This document shows positions 59,915-64,000 of a stretch of DNA of 64,000 bases, one piece after another. The notes under the pieces were generated by a model. The model was not told the origin of the DNA. It made no database searches and worked only from the letters and a program-made list of their open reading frames with translations. The stretch covers positions 1 to 64,000 of the forward strand of contig NZ_QEKQ01000004.1 of the NCBI RefSeq assembly GCF_003096655.1. The letters run 5' to 3'. The DNA comes from Tamilnaduibacter salinus. Its GTDB lineage: Bacteria > Pseudomonadota > Gammaproteobacteria > Pseudomonadales > Oleiphilaceae. The position numbers and the translations under genes were made by a program. The stretch's first letter is position 1; each line of letters begins with the position of its first letter.

Positions 59915-60769
59915 ATGCGCCTGATCCTGAGCCGCAAAGGCTTTGATTCGTCCGCCGGCGGTTGCCCGAGCCCCGTGTTCCCCGATGGCACCCGCTTCGC
60001 CCTGCCGATTCCCGATGCCCGTTCGCGCATCCGTTATCGCCACATTCGGGTTAAGGGCCGGTCGCCCGGCCCATGGGTCCGGGATCTGACCGGGGGGCGC
60101 ATCAGTCCGTCAGACCGGGCTCACCTCGATCCGGATCTGGCGATGGAGAGCTATCCGCGCCAGGCCGGCTGGCGACCGGTCCTGGGGCAGACCGGATCGG
60201 CGCAGGGTCACCTGACCAACCAGGGTGTTCAGGCGGGTGATCTGTTTCTGTTTTTTGGACTGTTCCGCCCGGTGGAACGGCATCAGCGTCGGTGGCGGTT
60301 CGTGCCCGGTACACGCCCCTACCACGCCCTCTGGGGATGGCTGCAGGCGGGGGCAGTCCACCGCGTGGACGATCTGGGGGATGATCGTTTGCCGTGGGCC
60401 CGGTACCACCCGCATTTCGAACTCGGCCCCGACTCCCGAAACACCCTGTATGTGGCCCGGGATGAGCTGTCTCTGCCCGGCGTTGACGCGTGTCTCCCCG
60501 GTGCTGGCGTTTGGCCCCTGGACGCGGCCCGGTTCCGGCTGACGGCGCCCGATGCCCGGTTGCCGACCCAGTGGCGTTTGCCGGCAGACTTCCTGCCCGG
60601 CGCGGACCGACCGCCGTTGAGTTATCACTCACAGCCGGACCGGTGGACGACCGGTGAAGCGGATTGCCGGCTGCGATGCGCCGCGCGTGGCCAGGAGTTT
60701 GTGCTGGATCTGGATGACTATCCCGGCGTGCTCGATTGGGTGCGTTCGTTGCTGACTCAGCCGTCCTGA
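59915..60769 (+). CDS. Nmad3-type (nucleotide modification associated) protein
   Basis: From the ATG at 59915 (AAAGGAC before it) the protein has 284 residues. It opens 'MRLILSRKGFDSSAGGCPSP', followed by 'PDGTRFALPIPD', which matches the Nmad3 domain. That family was named from computational surveys linking it to modified-DNA systems in phages and bacteria; a biochemical activity has not been shown to my knowledge. Here it is not next to other modification or restriction genes. It has no membrane or signal segment. Its 3' end overlaps tatC by 13 bp in convergent orientation. Confidence 0.7.
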   Translation: MRLILSRKGFDSSAGGCPSPVFPDGTRFALPIPDARSRIRYRHIRVKGRSPGPWVRDLTGGRISPSDRAHLDPDLAMESYPRQAGWRPVLGQTGSAQGHLTNQGVQAGDLFLFFGLFRPVERHQRRWRFVPGTRPYHALWGWLQAGAVHRVDDLGDDRLPWARYHPHFELGPDSRNTLYVARDELSLPGVDACLPGAGVWPLDAARFRLTAPDARLPTQWRLPADFLPGADRPPLSYHSQPDRWTTGEADCRLRCAARGQEFVLDLDDYPGVLDWVRSLLTQPS

Positions 60770-61521
60770 GTGTCTTGCGGCGCCGGCCTGTGCACGAGTC
60801 GCGCGCACACCACGCCGGCCTCAAACAACAACCACATCGGCACCGCCAGCAGGGACTGGGAGATCAGGTCCGGAGGTGTCAGCAGCATGCCCACGACGAA
60901 ACACCCCACCACCACGTAGGGACGCTTGGCCGACAGGCGGGCCGGCGTCGTCGCGCCGGCAAGTACCAGCAGCACCGTGGCGACTGGAATCTCAAAGGAC
61001 AGCCCGAACGCGAACAGCAGTTTGAGGATGAAGTCCAGGTACTGGCTCATGTCGGGCATCTCCTCAACGCCGGCCGGGCCGACTGAGGTGAAAAAGCCGA
61101 ATACCAGTGGCAGCACGACGAAGTAGGCGAAGGCCGCCCCGGCGTAGAACAGGGCAATGGCGCTGGTCAGCAGGGGAAAAGCGAGGCGTTTTTCATGCTG
61201 GTGGAGCGCCGGCGCGACAAATCGCCAGATCTGGTGAAGGACCAATGGCATGGCGGCGAACACGGCAACCACCAGCGCCAGTTTCAGCGGTACGAAGAAT
61301 GGCGCGGTCACATCGGTGGCGATCATGGTCTGCCCGGCCGGCAGCAGACGCCGCAGCGGTTCGGACAGCCACTGATACAGCGTGTTGGCAAACGGATAGA
61401 TGCCAGCGAAGAGGATCAGAACCGCCAGCGTGGCGCGCAGCAGCCGGTCCCTCAGTTCCAGCAGATGGCCGAGCAGGGGCATGGACGCCTGATCCATCGG
61501 CGTCCCATCGGATTGGCTCAT
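60757..61521 (-). CDS. tatC: Sec-independent translocase subunit TatC
   Basis: TatC recognises twin-arginine signal peptides and forms the core of the Tat complex in the inner membrane. The 254-residue protein has six helices and the conserved start 'MPLLGHLLELRDRLLRA'. The conserved Glu in 'HEKRLAFPLL' region and 'FGLSFEIPVATVLLVLAG' are as in other TatC proteins. It overlaps tatB by four bases. Its C-terminus overlaps the convergent Nmad3 gene by 13 bp. It is downstream of tatA and tatB, the standard order, and the divergent phoX encodes a likely substrate. Confidence 0.96.
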   Translation of the reverse strand: MSQSDGTPMDQASMPLLGHLLELRDRLLRATLAVLILFAGIYPFANTLYQWLSEPLRRLLPAGQTMIATDVTAPFFVPLKLALVVAVFAAMPLVLHQIWRFVAPALHQHEKRLAFPLLTSAIALFYAGAAFAYFVVLPLVFGFFTSVGPAGVEEMPDMSQYLDFILKLLFAFGLSFEIPVATVLLVLAGATTPARLSAKRPYVVVGCFVVGMLLTPPDLISQSLLAVPMWLLFEAGVVCARLVHRPAPQDTQDG

Positions 61522-61811
61522 GTGGGCGGCTCCTGCCGGTTGGCCGGATCGGTCTGCCCCGCGGTTCGTAGTTGCTGATCGGTTTCCCGGAGGTCCCGCC
61601 GGAGGGCGTCCAGCTCGTCACCGCCGTGATCGCGCAGTCCCTGGCGAAGCGGTTCCCCGTCGATCTCCCTCATGAACTGTTGCGTGAGCCGACGACCGCG
61701 CCCCACCCAACGACCGGCGGTACGGGCGACCATGGGCAGGCGTTCCGGGCCCAGGACCAGCAGACCGATCAGGGCGCAGATCAGCAGTTCAATGAATCCG
61801 ATGTCGACCAT
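61518..61811 (-). CDS. tatB: Sec-independent translocase subunit TatB
   Basis: The 97-residue protein has the TatB start 'MVDIGFIELLICALIGLLVL' with one membrane helix. A 'GPERLP' hinge and an amphipathic helix ('ARTAGRWVGRGRRLTQQFMR') follow. TatB works with TatC to bind twin-arginine substrates. It overlaps tatC by four bases and follows tatA by 14 bp. The length is short but normal for the family. Confidence 0.95.
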   Translation of the reverse strand: MVDIGFIELLICALIGLLVLGPERLPMVARTAGRWVGRGRRLTQQFMREIDGEPLRQGLRDHGGDELDALRRDLRETDQQLRTAGQTDPANRQEPPT

Positions 61812-61825
61812 GGCTTGGGCCCGCC

Positions 61826-62092
61826 TCAGTGCTTCTGATCGGCGGTGGTCCCGGCCTGGGCGGATGACGTTTGGGCGGTGACGGACTCATCGGTCAGCGA
61901 TGAGAGGGGCTCCGTCGTGTCTTCCGATTCGTCCCGGTCATTCATGGACTGGCGAAAGCCGCGGATGGCACCACCGAGATCCGAGCCGATGCCACGCAGT
62001 TTCTTGGTTCCAAACAAAAGGATCACGATCCCAAGGACGATCAGTAGTTGCCAGATGCTGATACCCACAGTGTTTCCTCCGAATTGACTCAT
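61826..62092 (-). CDS. tatA: Sec-independent translocase subunit TatA
   Basis: TatA forms the variable-size pore of the Tat system. The 88-residue protein has '[19 protein letters not shown]' as its membrane helix, then '[19 protein letters not shown]' as the amphipathic helix, and an acidic tail. It is first in tatABC. The start '[10 protein letters not shown]' is a little longer than E. coli TatA. It is divergent from phoX with 219 bp between them. Confidence 0.96.
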   Translation of the reverse strand: MSQFGGNTVGISIWQLLIVLGIVILLFGTKKLRGIGSDLGGAIRGFRQSMNDRDESEDTTEPLSSLTDESVTAQTSSAQAGTTADQKH

Positions 62093-62311
62093 GCGGCGCC
62101 GCGGTCCTGCGGCGGAAAACAGGCCCCATTCCGGAACCCGGTATGTCCAGAGCGTGGCATGGCGTTATGACAAACCGGTGTCAGCGAGGGGTCGTCAAAC
62201 TGCAACGAAACCGTCAACCCCGTGACATGTGGAGGCACTAGCGTTCGAACGGACTTGGGCGCGTCTTCTGAGCGAGCCTGCCAACGATAAGCACTGAATG
62301 AGGGAGAATTC

Positions 62312-64000
62312 ATGGGACATCATGATGTCGAGGACAGTAATCCAACGAACAATGAAACGCTTGGCGAGGTCACCGAGTCGCGTTTCTCGCGCCGTGCCCT
62401 ATTGAGGGGCAGTGCTTCCGTCGCCGCGGTCGGGACGCTGGCGTCGCTTGGCCTTGCCGGGTGCTCGGACGATGACGATCCGGTCGCTGGTAATCCGGAT
62501 CAACCCGGCAAGAACCCCACAGAGCCGCCCAATAACACGGTCAGCAGCCTGACGTTCGAACCAGTGGGTTACTCGAAGGCAGACCGGGTCGTCCTGCCCG
62601 CCGGCTACAGCGCTGCGGTTCTCTATGCGACAGGGGATGCGATCTACCCAGGTGTCAGTGAATATCGCAACGATGGCACGAACACGGATTTTGACAAACG
62701 GGCCGGTGATCAGCATGACGGCATGAATATCTTCGGTCTCAGTGACTCCGGCACCTATGATCCGGAACGTTCCGACCGCATGATCCTGTGGATGAATCAC
62801 GAGCAGATCGTTGCGGACCCGCTCCACGAGAATGGCGCGACGGCAGCGGCCGATAATGGCGGTGCCCGCCCCAAAGTTCAGGTGGACCGGGAGATGAACG
62901 CCCATGGTGTGTCTGTGATTGAGATCCAGCGGCGCAATGGTGACTGGTCCGTCAACAAGAACTCCATCTTCAACCGTCGGCTGACCGCCTTTACGGAAAT
63001 GGAGCTGCAGGGGCCGGTTGCCGGCCACGAGCTCACCAAAACCAAGGCATCGCCCGATGGCACCCGTCGGTTCGGCACGCTGAACAACTGCGCCACCGGC
63101 AAGACCCCCTGGGGCACCGCAGTCACCTGTGAAGAGAACTGGTACGCCTACTTCGTTCGGGGTGATGATCAGAGCGCCCGCAGCGCTTCGGAGAACGATC
63201 TCCTGAGCCGTTACGGCATCCGTAACGACTCCGGTGGCTGGTCCTACCGGGAGTGGGATACAGTGGAAGGCGGTGGCGACCTGTACAAGCGCTTCGACAT
63301 TACGGCGAGCGGCGCCACCCAGCTGGACGATTTCCGCAACGAGCCCAATCTGTTTGGTTACGTGGTCGAAGCCGACCCGTTCCGCCCGGGCCAGGCCCCG
63401 CGTGCGCGGACCGCGCTGGGCCGTTTCTCCCATGAAACCGCCTCGTTCGCACCGGCTCAGGCTGGCAAGCCGATCGTGGTCTACTCCGGCGACGATGCGC
63501 GCGGCGAGTATATTTACAAGTTCGTCAGTGACGAGAACTGGGATCCGGCCGACGAAGGTCAGGGCCTGGCTGCCGGCGACAAGTACCTGAACAAGGGCAC
63601 TTTGTATGCGGCCCGCTTCAAGGAAGACGGCACTGGTGAGTGGCTGCCGCTGACGCCGCAGAACGTTCAGGCGAACGGCGGCGATGCCCAGCTTTTCGGG
63701 ACGACGGCCGATGTCCTGCTGCGGACCCGCCTGGCGGCCGACGCGGTGGGTGCGACCCGTATGGACCGTCCGGAATGGGGCACCATCCACCCGAAAACCG
63801 GCGAGGTCTACTTCACACTGACCAATAATGAAATCAATGATCAGGGTCTTGAAAACGTCACCCAGGTCGACCCGGCCAACCCCCGCTTCTATCGTGATCC
63901 GGGCTCACCGGACAAGGATGAGGGGAACCCCAATGGTCACATCATCCGCTGGAAAGAACAGGGCAGTCGCGCAGGGACGACGTTTGAATGGGATATCTTC
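62312..64000 (+). CDS. phoX: PhoX family alkaline phosphatase with Tat signal (5' part)
   Basis: This runs off the window end; 563 codons are present. PhoX is a calcium/iron-dependent phosphatase that releases phosphate from organic esters in seawater and other phosphate-poor waters. The leader has the twin-arginine motif SRRALL (Arg27, Arg28) and a hydrophobic stretch ending 'LASLGLAGC', so Cys51 could also be a lipobox. PhoX-type marks follow: 'GYSAAVLYATGDAIYPGVSE', 'QHDGMNIFGL', 'RMILWMNHEQI', 'GTLNNCATGKTPWGTAVTCE' and 'AYFVRGDDQ'. It lies divergent from tatABC, its exporter. The ATG at 62312 follows GAGGGAG. I see no clear Pho box in the 219-bp spacer. Confidence 0.9.
   Translation, partial: MGHHDVEDSNPTNNETLGEVTESRFSRRALLRGSASVAAVGTLASLGLAGCSDDDDPVAGNPDQPGKNPTEPPNNTVSSLTFEPVGYSKADRVVLPAGYSAAVLYATGDAIYPGVSEYRNDGTNTDFDKRAGDQHDGMNIFGLSDSGTYDPERSDRMILWMNHEQIVADPLHENGATAAADNGGARPKVQVDREMNAHGVSVIEIQRRNGDWSVNKNSIFNRRLTAFTEMELQGPVAGHELTKTKASPDGTRRFGTLNNCATGKTPWGTAVTCEENWYAYFVRGDDQSARSASENDLLSRYGIRNDSGGWSYREWDTVEGGGDLYKRFDITASGATQLDDFRNEPNLFGYVVEADPFRPGQAPRARTALGRFSHETASFAPAQAGKPIVVYSGDDARGEYIYKFVSDENWDPADEGQGLAAGDKYLNKGTLYAARFKEDGTGEWLPLTPQNVQANGGDAQLFGTTADVLLRTRLAADAVGATRMDRPEWGTIHPKTGEVYFTLTNNEINDQGLENVTQVDPANPRFYRDPGSPDKDEGNPNGHIIRWKEQGSRAGTTFEWDIF

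Noticed and set aside
62160-62240. Pho box before phoX
   Set aside because: GTCGTCAAACTG and ACCGTCAAC have CTGTCAT-like cores but the spacing does not give 11-bp repeats. Not strong enough to report.
62399-63790. 463-codon minus-strand open frame
   Set aside because: It lies antisense to phoX, whose plus-strand translation has clear PhoX motifs. Long antisense frames are common in GC-rich genes with this codon bias.

Overview
The window comes from the chromosome of a GC-rich, free-living gammaproteobacterium. Signs of this are Hcp/VgrG, TonB-ExbBD, MetNIQ, MetE/MetR, an OsmF-type betaine importer, Tat/PhoX and many c-di-GMP and chemotaxis proteins. Two betaine systems, two Na+/alanine symporters and abundant signalling fit a saline-water member of the Oceanospirillales/Marinobacter/Halomonas kind. 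That placement is inference; there is no rRNA gene to test it. I found no tRNA, rRNA, CRISPR array, intact transposase or prophage.

Layout. 1-1.1 kb: type VI secretion genes (vgrG 5' end, hcp) separated by a large nested palindrome. 1.3-3.7 kb: exbB-exbD-exbD-tonB under a probable Fur box; the second ExbD has Asn where the proton-carrying Asp should be. 3.8-10.3 kb: a diguanylate cyclase, two exporters, an amidase and an unknown protein, with a 14-copy 7-bp tandem repeat between divergent genes. 10.6-13.1 kb: metNIQ. 13.2-22.5 kb: peroxiredoxin, alanine symporter, hydrolase, CBS protein, decayed HD-GYP protein, diguanylate cyclase, chemoreceptor and a DMT exporter behind an attenuator-like hairpin. 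22.7-35.4 kb: acyl-CoA and alcohol metabolism, ProX, TauE, ChrA, nitroreductase, NfeD/SPFH and a second symporter. 35.6-46.7 kb: a REC-CheC/diguanylate cyclase pair, a CAP lipoprotein, PhzF, a thioesterase, divergent metE/metR, and a soluble four-PAS receptor. 46.7-50.5 kb: osmF-yehYXW type operon. 50.7-64 kb: EAL and GAF-GGDEF-EAL proteins, a membrane-anchored beta-helix protein, a GMC oxidoreductase, an orphan ParA, an Nmad3 protein and tatABC divergent from the Tat substrate phoX, which runs off the end.

Functional themes. Methionine supply has three parts here: import by MetNIQ, synthesis by MetE and control by MetR. Five proteins carry GGDEF domains and two carry EAL domains, beside two chemoreceptors and a CheC-type protein, so c-di-GMP and chemotaxis control is dense. 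The intergenic regions hold a family of nested palindromes ('...ACGGAAAGACAC...' arms around REP-like cores) and a small hairpin-rich element with 35-bp terminal repeats present in one full and two partial copies.

No single cassette is clearly an unknown system. The strongest leads are the Asp-less ExbD paralog, the nested palindrome/MITE family, the tandem-repeat promoter region and the membrane-anchored beta-helix protein.
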